A DNA stretch of 64,000 nt, taken from contig NZ_LAIR01000002.1 of NCBI RefSeq assembly GCF_001247745.1, positions 558,001 through 622,000 on the forward strand, read 5' to 3'. Below, piece by piece: positions 18,102 through 25,946 of this stretch. How positions within the stretch are numbered: the stretch's first letter is position 1; every line of letters begins with the position of its first letter. The notes under the pieces were generated by a model, which saw nothing but the letters and a program-made list of their open reading frames with translations, ran no database searches and was not told where the DNA came from. A program made the translations under genes and the position numbers. This DNA is from Luteipulveratus halotolerans. GTDB lineage: Bacteria; Actinomycetota; Actinomycetes; Actinomycetales; Dermatophilaceae.

Positions 18102-20093
18102 ATGCAGCAGTCCCTACCCACCTTTCCCTTCTCCGCCGTCGTCGGCTCCGACGACATGGCCCTGGCGCTCGTCCTGACAGCCGTCGCGCCCGACGTCGGC
18201 GGTGTGCTCGTCCGCGGCGAGAAGGGCACCGCCAAGTCGACCGCGGTGCGCGGCCTGACGAGTCTGCTGCCGCCGGTGCAGGTGGTGAAGGGGTGCCGGT
18301 TCTCGTGTGACCCCGCGGCGCCCGACCCGAGGTGTCCGGACGGCCCGCATGCGCAGGCCGAGCCCACCGCACGCCCGGCTCGGCTCGTCGAGCTGCCGGT
18401 CGGCGCCAGCGAGGACCGCCTGGTCGGCTCGCTGCACCTGCACAAGGCGCTGTCCGAGGGCGTCGCCGAGTACGACCCCGGCCTCCTCGCTGCGGCTCAC
18501 CGCGGGCTGCTCTACGTCGACGAGGTCAACCTGCTGCAGGACCACCTCGTCGACGTGCTCCTCGACGCGGCGGCCATGGGTCGCTCCACGGTCGAGCGCG
18601 ACGGGGTGTCGATCTCGCACGCCTCACGGTTCGTGATCATCGGCACGATGAACCCCGAGGAGGGCGAGCTGCGCCCGCAGCTGCTCGACCGGTTCGGGCT
18701 GACCGTCGAGGTCGCGGCTCCGCGTGATCCGCAGACCCGCGTCGAGGTCGTACGCCGACGCCTGGCCTTCGACGCCGACCCGGTGACGTTCGCCGACCGA
18801 TGGCGTTCGGAGGAGTCCGCGCTCGCGGCCCGCATCGCCGCTGCGCGAGACGCCGTCAGCTCGGTGCGCCTCGGTGACGAGGCGCTCGTGCGCATCGCCG
18901 ACCTGTGCGCGGCGTTCGAGGTCGACGGCATGCGCGCCGACATCGTCACCGCGCGAGCCGCCACGGCCCACGCCGCGTGGTGCGGCCGAGACGAGGTGAC
19001 GGTCGACGACATCCGTGCTGCCGCTCGCCTGTCGATCCCGCACCGTCGTCGCCGCAACCCGTTCGACGCGCCGGGTCTGGACGACGACCTGCTCGACGAC
19101 GTCCTCGGCCCGGACGACGACACAGATCCCGACCCCGAGCCGCCGCAGCCGCCGTCCGATGGTGGCGGCGGCGAGCCCGCGCCGGGCGACGACGCGCCGA
19201 GTGGCGAGGCGCCGACCGGCGGAGACGGCGAGGCGGCACCGGGTGGCGGCTCCGAGAGCCAAGGCGCTGCTGCGCCGCAGCCCGCGCGCGTCGGTGCCGG
19301 AAAGCCTTATCGCGCAAGGCTGTTCAGCGTCTCCGGCACGGGTGCCGGCGAGTCGGGCCGCCGTTCGACCGCGGAGTCCACGCGCGGCCGGACGGTCGGC
19401 GCCCGGCGTACCCCTGAGGCGGGCGCATCTGTGCACCTGCTGTCGACGATCGAGGCAGCAGCCCGGCGAGGTGAACCACGCACGTCGCCGCGGCTGACCG
19501 TCGCGCCTGGCGACCTGCGCTACGCCCGGCGCATCGGCCGTGAGTCCAACCTCGTGCTGTTCTGCGTCGACGCGAGCGGCTCGATGGCCGCGCGCCGTCG
19601 GATGGAGCAGGTCAAGACGGCCGTGCTGTCGTTGCTGCTCGACGCCTACCAGCGGCGCGACAAGGTCGGTCTGATCACCTTCCGTGGCAACGGTTCCGAG
19701 CTCGTGCTGCCGCCCACCGGGTCGGTCGACGTCGCCGCTCGTCGCCTGGAGGACCTTCCCGCCGGAGGCCGCACACCGCTCGCCGAGGGCCTGCTGCGCG
19801 CCGCCGAGACCCTGCGCGTCGAGCGGCTGCGCGATCCACGTCGGCGACCGCTGCTCGTGCTCGTCACCGATGGTCGGGCCACGCACGGCACCGACGCCGT
19901 ACGCCGGTCCCGCCAGGCTGCGGCGATACTCGCCGACGCGGGTGTCGCGTCCGTCGTGATCGACTGCGAGACAGGGAAGTTCGCGATGGGTCTGGCACGC
20001 GACCTGGCAGTGCACCTGCAGGCCGAGCACGTCGCGGTCGGCGAGGTCGCCGCCGACCACCTCACGACCGTCGTCCGAGAGAGGGCCTCCTGA
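18102..20093 (+). CDS. ChlI-ChlD-type chelatase subunit (AAA+ and VWA fusion)
   Basis: A 663-residue fusion of the magnesium-chelatase ChlI AAA+ ATPase and the ChlD VWA domain, expected to act with CobN as the cobaltochelatase motor. Walker A is GEKGTAKST (39-47), the Walker B region is LLYVDEVNLL, and FVIIGTMNPEEGELRPQLLD is the sensor region. An acidic, Pro/Gly-rich linker runs from about 335 to 400. The C-terminal VWA domain has the MIDAS motif DASGS (490-494) and a conserved TDGR. ATG at 18102 follows GGGAG at a normal distance. In Mycobacterium the same order ChlID-cobO-cobB-cysG is found, which supports the assignment. Confidence 0.92.
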   Translation: MQQSLPTFPFSAVVGSDDMALALVLTAVAPDVGGVLVRGEKGTAKSTAVRGLTSLLPPVQVVKGCRFSCDPAAPDPRCPDGPHAQAEPTARPARLVELPVGASEDRLVGSLHLHKALSEGVAEYDPGLLAAAHRGLLYVDEVNLLQDHLVDVLLDAAAMGRSTVERDGVSISHASRFVIIGTMNPEEGELRPQLLDRFGLTVEVAAPRDPQTRVEVVRRRLAFDADPVTFADRWRSEESALAARIAAARDAVSSVRLGDEALVRIADLCAAFEVDGMRADIVTARAATAHAAWCGRDEVTVDDIRAAARLSIPHRRRRNPFDAPGLDDDLLDDVLGPDDDTDPDPEPPQPPSDGGGGEPAPGDDAPSGEAPTGGDGEAAPGGGSESQGAAAPQPARVGAGKPYRARLFSVSGTGAGESGRRSTAESTRGRTVGARRTPEAGASVHLLSTIEAAARRGEPRTSPRLTVAPGDLRYARRIGRESNLVLFCVDASGSMAARRRMEQVKTAVLSLLLDAYQRRDKVGLITFRGNGSELVLPPTGSVDVAARRLEDLPAGGRTPLAEGLLRAAETLRVERLRDPRRRPLLVLVTDGRATHGTDAVRRSRQAAAILADAGVASVVIDCETGKFAMGLARDLAVHLQAEHVAVGEVAADHLTTVVRERAS

Positions 20094-20707
20094 TGCCGAA
20101 GGGTCAGCCGACCGTCGTCCCCGACGACAACCTCACCACCCGGCAGCGGCGCAACCGACCGCTCGTGATGGTCCACACCGGCGACGGCAAGGGGAAGTCG
20201 ACCGCTGCGTTCGGACTCGCCCTGCGCGGCTGGAACCAGGGCTGGTCGATCGGGGTGTTCCAGTTCGTGAAGTCGGCGAAGTGGAAGATCGGCGAGCAGG
20301 AGGTGCTCGAACGCCTCGGCCGCCTGCACGAGTCCGAGGGCGTCGGCGGTCCGGTCGAGTGGCACAAGATGGGCTCCGGCTGGTCGTGGTCGCGCAAGAG
20401 CGGCACCGAGGACGAGCACGCCGCAGCGGCCGCCGAGGGCTGGGCCGAGATCAAGCGACGCCTGGCTGCTGAGACTCATCAGCTGTACGTGCTGGACGAG
20501 TTCACCTATCCGATCCACTGGGGCTGGGTCGACGCCGACGACGTCGTGGCGACGCTCGCCGAGCGCCCCGGGCAGCAGCACGTCGTCATCACCGGGCGTC
20601 GCGCCCACCCGGCCCTGCTCGACGCCGCCGACCTAGTCACCGAGATGACCAAGGTGCGCCACCCGATGGACGCGGGTCAGAAGGGCCAGCGGGGGATCGA
20701 GTGGTGA
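20093..20707 (+). CDS. cobO: Corrinoid adenosyltransferase CobO
   Basis: Transfers the adenosyl group of ATP to Co(I) corrinoid. The 204-residue CobA/CobO/BtuR-type protein has a P-loop GDGKGKS (30-36), FQFVKSAKWKIGE, and the conserved VLDEFTYPIHWGW and VVITGRRAHPALLDAADLVT stretches. The A of the upstream TGA is the A of its ATG, so it is coupled to the chelatase gene, and its 3' end overlaps the start of cobBC. Confidence 0.96.
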   Translation: MPKGQPTVVPDDNLTTRQRRNRPLVMVHTGDGKGKSTAAFGLALRGWNQGWSIGVFQFVKSAKWKIGEQEVLERLGRLHESEGVGGPVEWHKMGSGWSWSRKSGTEDEHAAAAAEGWAEIKRRLAAETHQLYVLDEFTYPIHWGWVDADDVVATLAERPGQQHVVITGRRAHPALLDAADLVTEMTKVRHPMDAGQKGQRGIEW

Positions 20708-23145
20708 CACATCTGCCGCGCGTGGTGATCGCGGCGCCGGCGTCCGGGCACGGCAAGACGACGGTCGCGACCGGGCTGATGGCGGCGCTGCGGCGCCGGG
20801 GGCTCGCGGTGTCCGGCCACAAGGTCGGGCCCGACTACATCGATCCCGGCTATCACGGGCTCGCCACCGGCCGACCGGGCCGCAACCTCGACCCCCAGAT
20901 GGTCGGTGAGGAGCGCCTGGTGCCGTTGCTGCTGAACGGCGCTCGTGGTGCCGACGTGGCCGTCGTCGAGGGAGTGATGGGCCTCTACGACGGTGCGACA
21001 GGACGCCAGGGGTTCGCCTCGACCGCGCACGTGGCCGGGGTGCTCGATGCCCCGGTGGTGCTGGTCGTCGACGTGTCGCACGCGGCGCGTTCGGTCGCGG
21101 CGGTCGTGCACGGCATGGCGACGTTCGACCCGTCTGTGCGCGTCGCCGGCGTGATCCTCAACAAGGTGGCGTCCGACCGGCATGCCGCAGAGGTGCGAGA
21201 TGCGTTGGTGGAGAAGGGCTTCGACGTTCTCGGCGTCCTGCACCGCGACGCCGGCATCTCCGCTCCTGGCCGCCACCTCGGTCTCGTGCCGGTGGCTGAG
21301 CAGCGCTCGGCGGAGGCGTCCATCGACCGGCTCGCCTCGCGCATCGAGGCGTGCGTCGACCTCGACGCCGTGCTGCGCGTGGCGGCGACGGCCCCGGCGC
21401 TCGACGGGACCGCGTGGTCCGCACAGGACGAGGTCTCGCCGGTGGGTGGTGAGCCGCTGATCGCGGTCGCCGGCGGACGGGCGTTCACCTTCAGGTACGC
21501 CGAGACCGACGAGCTGCTGCGCGCGGCGGGCTGCCGGGTGGTCGAGTTCGACCCGCTCGTCGACCGCACGCTGCCGCAGGGCACGCAGGGCATCTACCTG
21601 GGCGGCGGCTTCCCCGAGACGCACCTCGTCGCGCTGGCAGGCAACACCTCGATGCTGGAGTCACTGCGCTCTGCGGTGCGGTCCGGCGTACCGACCGTGG
21701 CGGAGTGCGCAGGCCTGCTCTACCTGTGCGAGACGCTCGACGGCACACCGATGGTGGGCGCGGTCCCCGCTGACGCTCGCATGACCGCACGGCTCACCCT
21801 CGGCTACCGGCGCACCGAGACCGGCGTCGTCGGCCACGAGTTCCACCGGACGACACTGTCGACCCGATCGGGCGAGACGCCGGCCTGGGTGCTCGACGGC
21901 GAGTCTGAGGGCTTCGCGCTCGACCCGGCCGGCGTCGGGCACGCCACCCTGCACGCGTCGTACCTTCACACGCACTGGGCCGGAAACCCTTCTGCTGCAG
22001 AGGAATTCGCGGACCGAGGTCGCCGTACGACGCCGCACACCGAGTCGCCGAGTGCGCATGTCGTGTCAGTTGCGGGCCCTGCCGACCAGCGCGACATGCG
22101 CACTCGGCCTGCCTCGGTGGCGAGCCGCTGGCACCACGGCGACCGTGAGACCGGGCCCGGTCTGGTCGACCTCGCCGTCAACGTGCAGCACCTGGACCGA
22201 CCGCAGTGGTTGGACGAGGCTCTGCACGCGTCGCTGCGTGATCGGTCCTACCCCGATGCGTCGCGCGCGGTGGACGCGCTGGCCGCGCGCTTCGCCCGCC
22301 CCGCCGAGCAGGTGCTGCCGACGGCCGGCGCGGCCGAGGCGTTCACGCTCATCGCGCGAGCGCGGCCATGGCGTCAGCCCGTGGTCGTCCACCCCCAGTT
22401 CAGGGAGCCCGACCGGGCGTTGCTCGCGGCGGGACACACGCCGACCCATGTCGTGCTCCACAGGGCGCACGGGTTCGAGCTCGACCCGTCGGCGATCCCT
22501 GGCGATGCCGACCTGGTCGTGATCGGCAACCCGACCAACCCCACCGGCCGGTTGCACTCGGCGGCGGCGGTCCGGGCGCTGTGTCGTCCGGGTCGGGTGG
22601 TCGTGGTCGATGAGGCGTTCATGGACGCCGTCCCCGGCGAGCCCGAATCCGTTGCTGGAGTGCAGGACTCGGGCCTGTTCGTCATCCGCAGCCTGACCAA
22701 GACGTGGGCGATCCCGGGCGTGCGGGCGGGGTTCGTGCTCGGTGATCCTGACGTGCTGAGCGCGTGTGCCGAGCAGCAGCCGGAGTGGTCGGTGAGCAGT
22801 CCCGCTCTGGCCGCACTGGTGGCGTGCGCATCGCCCGAGGCGCGGATCGAGACGGCCGAGCGCGCCGCGCAGGTCGTCGAGCAACGCCGCCACCTCGAGC
22901 GGCTGCTGGCCGAGCGGGCGATCCCGTTCGTCGAGTGGTCGGCGGCACCGTTCGTCCTCGCGCAGGTGGGCGACGGTGTACGAGATGCGTTGCGCGACAG
23001 AGGCATCGCCGTTCGTAGGGCTGACACGTTCCCCGGACTGGACACGACATGGGTGCGGATCGCCACGCGTGACCACGCGACGACAGCCCGGCTGGCGGCT
23101 GCGCTCGATGATGTCCACCAGCGGCGGAAGGCGGTGCTGGCATGA
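20701..23145 (+). CDS. cobB: CobB-CobC fusion: a,c-diamide synthase plus aminotransferase-like decarboxylase
   Basis: An 814-residue two-domain protein. Residues 1-440 are CobB, the glutamine-dependent hydrogenobyrinate/cobyrinate a,c-diamide synthase: P-loop APASGHGKTT (12-21), VVEGVMGLYDG, and a GATase domain with nucleophile C336 in AECAGLLYL. Residues from about 475 to 814 form a PLP-dependent CobC-like protein (probable threonine-phosphate decarboxylase making the aminopropanol arm) with GNPTNPTGRLH and SLTKTWAIPGVRAGF, where K667 should bind PLP. The linker is encoded largely by an inverted repeat at 22048-22107. GTG at 20701 or 20704 are both possible starts; either overlaps cobO. Confidence 0.93.
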   Translation: MVTHLPRVVIAAPASGHGKTTVATGLMAALRRRGLAVSGHKVGPDYIDPGYHGLATGRPGRNLDPQMVGEERLVPLLLNGARGADVAVVEGVMGLYDGATGRQGFASTAHVAGVLDAPVVLVVDVSHAARSVAAVVHGMATFDPSVRVAGVILNKVASDRHAAEVRDALVEKGFDVLGVLHRDAGISAPGRHLGLVPVAEQRSAEASIDRLASRIEACVDLDAVLRVAATAPALDGTAWSAQDEVSPVGGEPLIAVAGGRAFTFRYAETDELLRAAGCRVVEFDPLVDRTLPQGTQGIYLGGGFPETHLVALAGNTSMLESLRSAVRSGVPTVAECAGLLYLCETLDGTPMVGAVPADARMTARLTLGYRRTETGVVGHEFHRTTLSTRSGETPAWVLDGESEGFALDPAGVGHATLHASYLHTHWAGNPSAAEEFADRGRRTTPHTESPSAHVVSVAGPADQRDMRTRPASVASRWHHGDRETGPGLVDLAVNVQHLDRPQWLDEALHASLRDRSYPDASRAVDALAARFARPAEQVLPTAGAAEAFTLIARARPWRQPVVVHPQFREPDRALLAAGHTPTHVVLHRAHGFELDPSAIPGDADLVVIGNPTNPTGRLHSAAAVRALCRPGRVVVVDEAFMDAVPGEPESVAGVQDSGLFVIRSLTKTWAIPGVRAGFVLGDPDVLSACAEQQPEWSVSSPALAALVACASPEARIETAERAAQVVEQRRHLERLLAERAIPFVEWSAAPFVLAQVGDGVRDALRDRGIAVRRADTFPGLDTTWVRIATRDHATTARLAAALDDVHQRRKAVLA
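22048..22107. repeat. REP-like inverted repeat inside cobBC
   Basis: A perfect 16-bp inverted repeat, CCGAGTGCGCATGTCG at 22048-22063 with its complement at 22092-22107, brackets 28 bp. It stays in frame and encodes residues about 450-469, exactly between the CobB and CobC domains. Size and symmetry resemble bacterial palindromic repeats that spread between genes; no second copy was noticed in this window. Confidence 0.75.
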
Positions 23146-24266
23146 CGGCGTACACCGTGGACCTCGACGTCGCAGGGCGCTGTGTGCTGCTCGTCGGAGA
23201 CGGCGATGTGCTTGCACCACAAGCACTTTCGTTGCTGTCGGCGGGCGCCGAGCTCACGGTCGCGGCACCGCAGGTGCCGGCCAGCATCGAGGACCTGGCC
23301 GACCGTGGTCGGCTGACCTGGACGACTGCGCAGTGGACCGTGAGCGACGTCCGTGCGGCCGACCTCGTCGTCGCGAGTGACGCCGACGAGGCGCTGCGGT
23401 CGTGCTGCGCCGCCGAGCGGGTCTGGCTGAGCACGCCTCGAACCGGCTCCGTACGACGCCCGCGCACCACGCGCGGCAGCGTCACCCTGGTCGGCGGCGG
23501 GCCCGGTGACCCCGGGCTGCTCACGGTCGCGGGTCTGGACGCGCTTCGTGCGGCCGACGTGGTGGTCTGCGACCGCCTGGCGCCGCTGGCAGCCCTCGAC
23601 GGGCTCGACGCCGAGGTCGTCGACGTCGCCAAGGTGCCTCGCGGCCGGTCGACGTCGCAGGAGGCCATCAACGCGCTCCTGGTCGAGCGCGCTCGTGCCG
23701 GACAGCACGTCGTACGCCTCAAGGGTGGTGACGGCTACGTCTTCGGGCGTGCAGGCGAGGAGGCCATCGCGTGCGCTGAGGCCGGCATCGACGTACGCGT
23801 GGTGCCCGGACTCTCGTCTGCCGTCGCCGGGCCGGCTCTCGCCGGCGTCCCGCTGACGCATCGCGGTGTGTCCCAAGGGTTTTCGGTGGTCTCAGGACAT
23901 GTGCCACCCGGTCACCCGGCGAGCACCGTCGACTACGGAGCTCTCGCGCGGTCCGGGACGACCATCGTCCTGCTCATGGCCGTGGCAACCCTGCCGGCGA
24001 TCCTCGACGCGCTCGAGGGCGGCGGCCTCGCACCCGGCACCCCGGCAGCGACGATCGCGGACGCCGGCCTGCCGAGCCAGCGGGTCGTCCGGTCTACGGT
24101 GCGAGATCTCGCGCGCGTGGTGGCCGAGGCGGGCCTAGGCGCTCCCGCCATAACGGTCGTCGGTGACGTCGTGGCCGTCGACCCACTGCGGGCAGGGGCG
24201 CAGCCGGACGAGGTTCCATGGCCCGCGGTCACGACTGAGCTCGACGGCGTCGAGCGGGCCGGCTGA
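23142..24266 (+). CDS. cobA: Uroporphyrinogen-III C-methyltransferase with vestigial CysG N-terminal domain
   Basis: Carries out the first committed step, double methylation of uroporphyrinogen III to precorrin-2. In the 374-residue protein residues from about 112 form a full SUMT domain: VTLVGGGPGDPGLLTVAG, VVRLKGGDGYVFGRAGEEA, VVPGLSSAVAGPALAGVPLT. The first 110 residues look like the precorrin-2 dehydrogenase (Met8/CysG) Rossmann fold, with VLLVGDGDVLAPQAL in place of the usual G-G-G-x-V-A-x-R-K, but they are shortened and lack the dimerisation helices. Coupled by ATGA to cobBC. It overlaps the convergent phosphatase-like gene by 132 bp. Confidence 0.93.
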   Translation: MTAYTVDLDVAGRCVLLVGDGDVLAPQALSLLSAGAELTVAAPQVPASIEDLADRGRLTWTTAQWTVSDVRAADLVVASDADEALRSCCAAERVWLSTPRTGSVRRPRTTRGSVTLVGGGPGDPGLLTVAGLDALRAADVVVCDRLAPLAALDGLDAEVVDVAKVPRGRSTSQEAINALLVERARAGQHVVRLKGGDGYVFGRAGEEAIACAEAGIDVRVVPGLSSAVAGPALAGVPLTHRGVSQGFSVVSGHVPPGHPASTVDYGALARSGTTIVLLMAVATLPAILDALEGGGLAPGTPAATIADAGLPSQRVVRSTVRDLARVVAEAGLGAPAITVVGDVVAVDPLRAGAQPDEVPWPAVTTELDGVERAG

Positions 24267-24740
24267 CACCTGACGGTGCGCGGCCGGGGGAGCGCCGAGG
24301 GTGAGCACCACCAGGGCGCGCAGCACGGCCGGGGAGGTCACCGCGAGGGTGATGCCGGGCCGGTCGACCGCAGCAAGGGCGGACCCGACCCGTGCGTGCA
24401 GCGCCTCGATGCTCTCGCCGCCGTGACCGTCGTACGCCGGGTCGTGCAGCCACTGCATGAGTGCGTCCTGACCGTGGCGCTCGACGACCTCGTCGAGCCG
24501 CAGACCGGACCAGTGGCCGACTTCGAGGTCATCCCAGGCTGATGTGGGCGATGCGGTCACTCCGAGTGCGAGAGCCGTTGCAGCACAACGGTTCTCGGTC
24601 CCGCGCTCGGCCGTCTTGATCCGTCTTCGGAGCGTCGGGACCGAAGGACCACCGGCCAGCGAGTCGTCAGGGAGAGGGAAGCGGTCGGCGTACGTCGCAG
24701 CAGTCGGAGCGTGCGCGACGGCCAGCAGTCTCGAACCCAT
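24135..24740 (-). CDS. Histidine-phosphatase-like protein lacking key residues
   Basis: A 201-residue protein of the histidine phosphatase (phosphoglycerate mutase-like) superfamily. The family usually starts with R-H-G; here it reads VAHAPTAATYADRFP, keeping the histidine but not the arginine. The later T-H-G of the family is replaced by VTSPAVLRALV, so the second catalytic histidine is missing. WDDLEVGHWSGL and HGGESIEALHARVG are family-like. Position in a cobalamin cluster suggests descent from an alpha-ribazole phosphatase (CobC-type), but catalysis is doubtful. Convergent with and overlapping cobA by 132 bp; divergent from cbtB. Confidence 0.75.
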   Translation of the reverse strand: MGSRLLAVAHAPTAATYADRFPLPDDSLAGGPSVPTLRRRIKTAERGTENRCAATALALGVTASPTSAWDDLEVGHWSGLRLDEVVERHGQDALMQWLHDPAYDGHGGESIEALHARVGSALAAVDRPGITLAVTSPAVLRALVVLTLGAPPAAHRQVSAGPLDAVELSRDRGPWNLVRLRPCPQWVDGHDVTDDRYGGSA

Positions 24741-24772
24741 CGGCGACCTCCGGTGACGTCATGCGGACGGCG

Positions 24773-24802
24773 TTGACCGCCCGCCGCGGCAGAGCATAGA
24801 TT
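24773..24802 (+). promoter_or_regulatory. Promoter for cbtB
   Basis: TTGACC (24773-24778) and TAGATT (24797-24802) are 18 bp apart and immediately upstream of the cobalamin riboswitch. This is among the better matches to a vegetative promoter in the window. Confidence 0.6.
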
Positions 24803-24905
24803 GACCCTGCTGCGACAGCGGGAAGCCGGTGAGAATCCGGCGCAGTGGCGCTACTGTGTGGCCCTTCTCGGGCCGAGTCAGACCCCGTCCGCGGCAACGC
24901 CAGGC
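24800..24905 (+). promoter_or_regulatory. Compact cobalamin riboswitch upstream of cbtB
   Basis: The leader holds AGCGGGAAGCCGGTGAGAAT CCGGCGCAG, then GCGCTACTGTGTGG, then GGCCGAGTCAGACCCC. These are the core B12-element blocks in a much shorter arrangement than the riboswitch at 17.9 kb. A further hairpin (GGTGCGT with ACGCACC) lies between it and the cbtB ribosome binding site and may be the expression platform. B12 control of cbtAB is established for this family. Confidence 0.9.
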
Positions 24906-24959
24906 ACCGACCGGTGCGTGGTTCCGCATCTTTGGGACGCACCATCCCAGGAGGTCACC

Positions 24960-25184
24960 ATGGCTCAGCCTGCCGCTGTGAGCACCCCCACCACCCCCGC
25001 CGTCGAGATCCCGACGATCTCCGTGCGTCAGGTCCTGCCCTGGCTCGCGTTCTTCGGTCTGGTCGCGCTGCTGGCGATGTACTTCGTCGGAGCCGAGCAG
25101 GGTGCGACGCACCTGATCTCCGGCGCCGGTGTGCACGAGTGGGTCCACGACGGACGCCACCTGCTCGGCTTCCCCTGCCACTGA
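24960..25184 (+). CDS. cbtB: Cobalt transporter subunit CbtB
   Basis: Small subunit of the predicted B12-regulated cobalt transporter CbtAB. The 74-residue protein has one membrane segment (LPWLAFFGLVALLAMYFVG) and a short C-terminal tail HEWVHDGRHLLGFPCH, rich in histidine with a terminal Cys-His that is expected to bind the metal. The ATG at 24960 follows CAGGAGG at a good distance; the longer in-frame reading upstream runs through the riboswitch and is not credible. Followed 12 bp later by cbtA. Confidence 0.93.
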   Translation: MAQPAAVSTPTTPAVEIPTISVRQVLPWLAFFGLVALLAMYFVGAEQGATHLISGAGVHEWVHDGRHLLGFPCH

Positions 25185-25196
25185 GCGCAGTCGCTC

Positions 25197-25946
25197 ATGA
25201 CAGCCCGCCAGTTCCTGGTCCACGGGCTCATCGCCGGTTTCGTCGCGGGCCTGCTGGCCTTCGCGGTCGCCCACACCGTCGGTGAACCCTCCGTCAACGC
25301 CGCCATCTCCGTCGAGGAGGGTGCAGCGGCGCACCACCACGACGACGAGGAGCTCGTCTCGCGCGACACCCAGTCGACGTGGGGCCTGCTCACCGCGACG
25401 CAGGTGTTCGGCACCGCCCTGGGTGGCCTGGCCGCCCTGATGTCGGCCCTTGCGGTCGGGCGCATGGGCCGCCTGCGGCCCGAGGCGTCCTCGGCCGTCG
25501 TGATCGGCATCGGCTTCCTCGCCGCCTACGCCGTGCCGTTCGCCAAGTACCCACCCAACCCACCGGCCGTCGGCAACCCCGACACGATCGGGGAGCGTAC
25601 GACGACGTTCTTCGGGTTCATCGGTCTGAGCCTCCTCGTGGCTGTCGCGGCGGTCTACCTCGCCAAGGCACTCGTCGCCCGCTACGGCGGATTCGTCGGT
25701 GTGGCAACCGGATTCGCGGCGTACGCCGTCGTGATGATGGTCATCGCGCGGCTGATGCCGACCTATCACGAGGTGCCCCGTGACTTCCCAGCGACGACGT
25801 TGTACGAGTTCCGCTTCGCGACCTTCGCGACGCAGCTGACGCTGTGGGTCGGCATCGCGGTCGTCCTCGGCCTCCTGCTCGTACGCCGATCGCGCGCCGC
25901 AGCGGTGGCGTCGACGCGCGCCGCGGACGAGCTGCAGCCCGCATGA
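25197..25946 (+). CDS. cbtA: Cobalt transporter subunit CbtA
   Basis: Membrane subunit of the CbtAB cobalt uptake system, 249 residues with about five to six membrane segments. A histidine cluster AAAHHHDDEE follows the first segment, and PFAKYPPNPPAVGNPDTIG is the conserved loop of the family. Family members are known mainly by their co-occurrence with cbtB and B12 riboswitches. Its stop overlaps the start of cobT (ATGA), linking cobalt import with the late pathway. Confidence 0.93.
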   Translation: MTARQFLVHGLIAGFVAGLLAFAVAHTVGEPSVNAAISVEEGAAAHHHDDEELVSRDTQSTWGLLTATQVFGTALGGLAALMSALAVGRMGRLRPEASSAVVIGIGFLAAYAVPFAKYPPNPPAVGNPDTIGERTTTFFGFIGLSLLVAVAAVYLAKALVARYGGFVGVATGFAAYAVVMMVIARLMPTYHEVPRDFPATTLYEFRFATFATQLTLWVGIAVVLGLLLVRRSRAAAVASTRAADELQPA

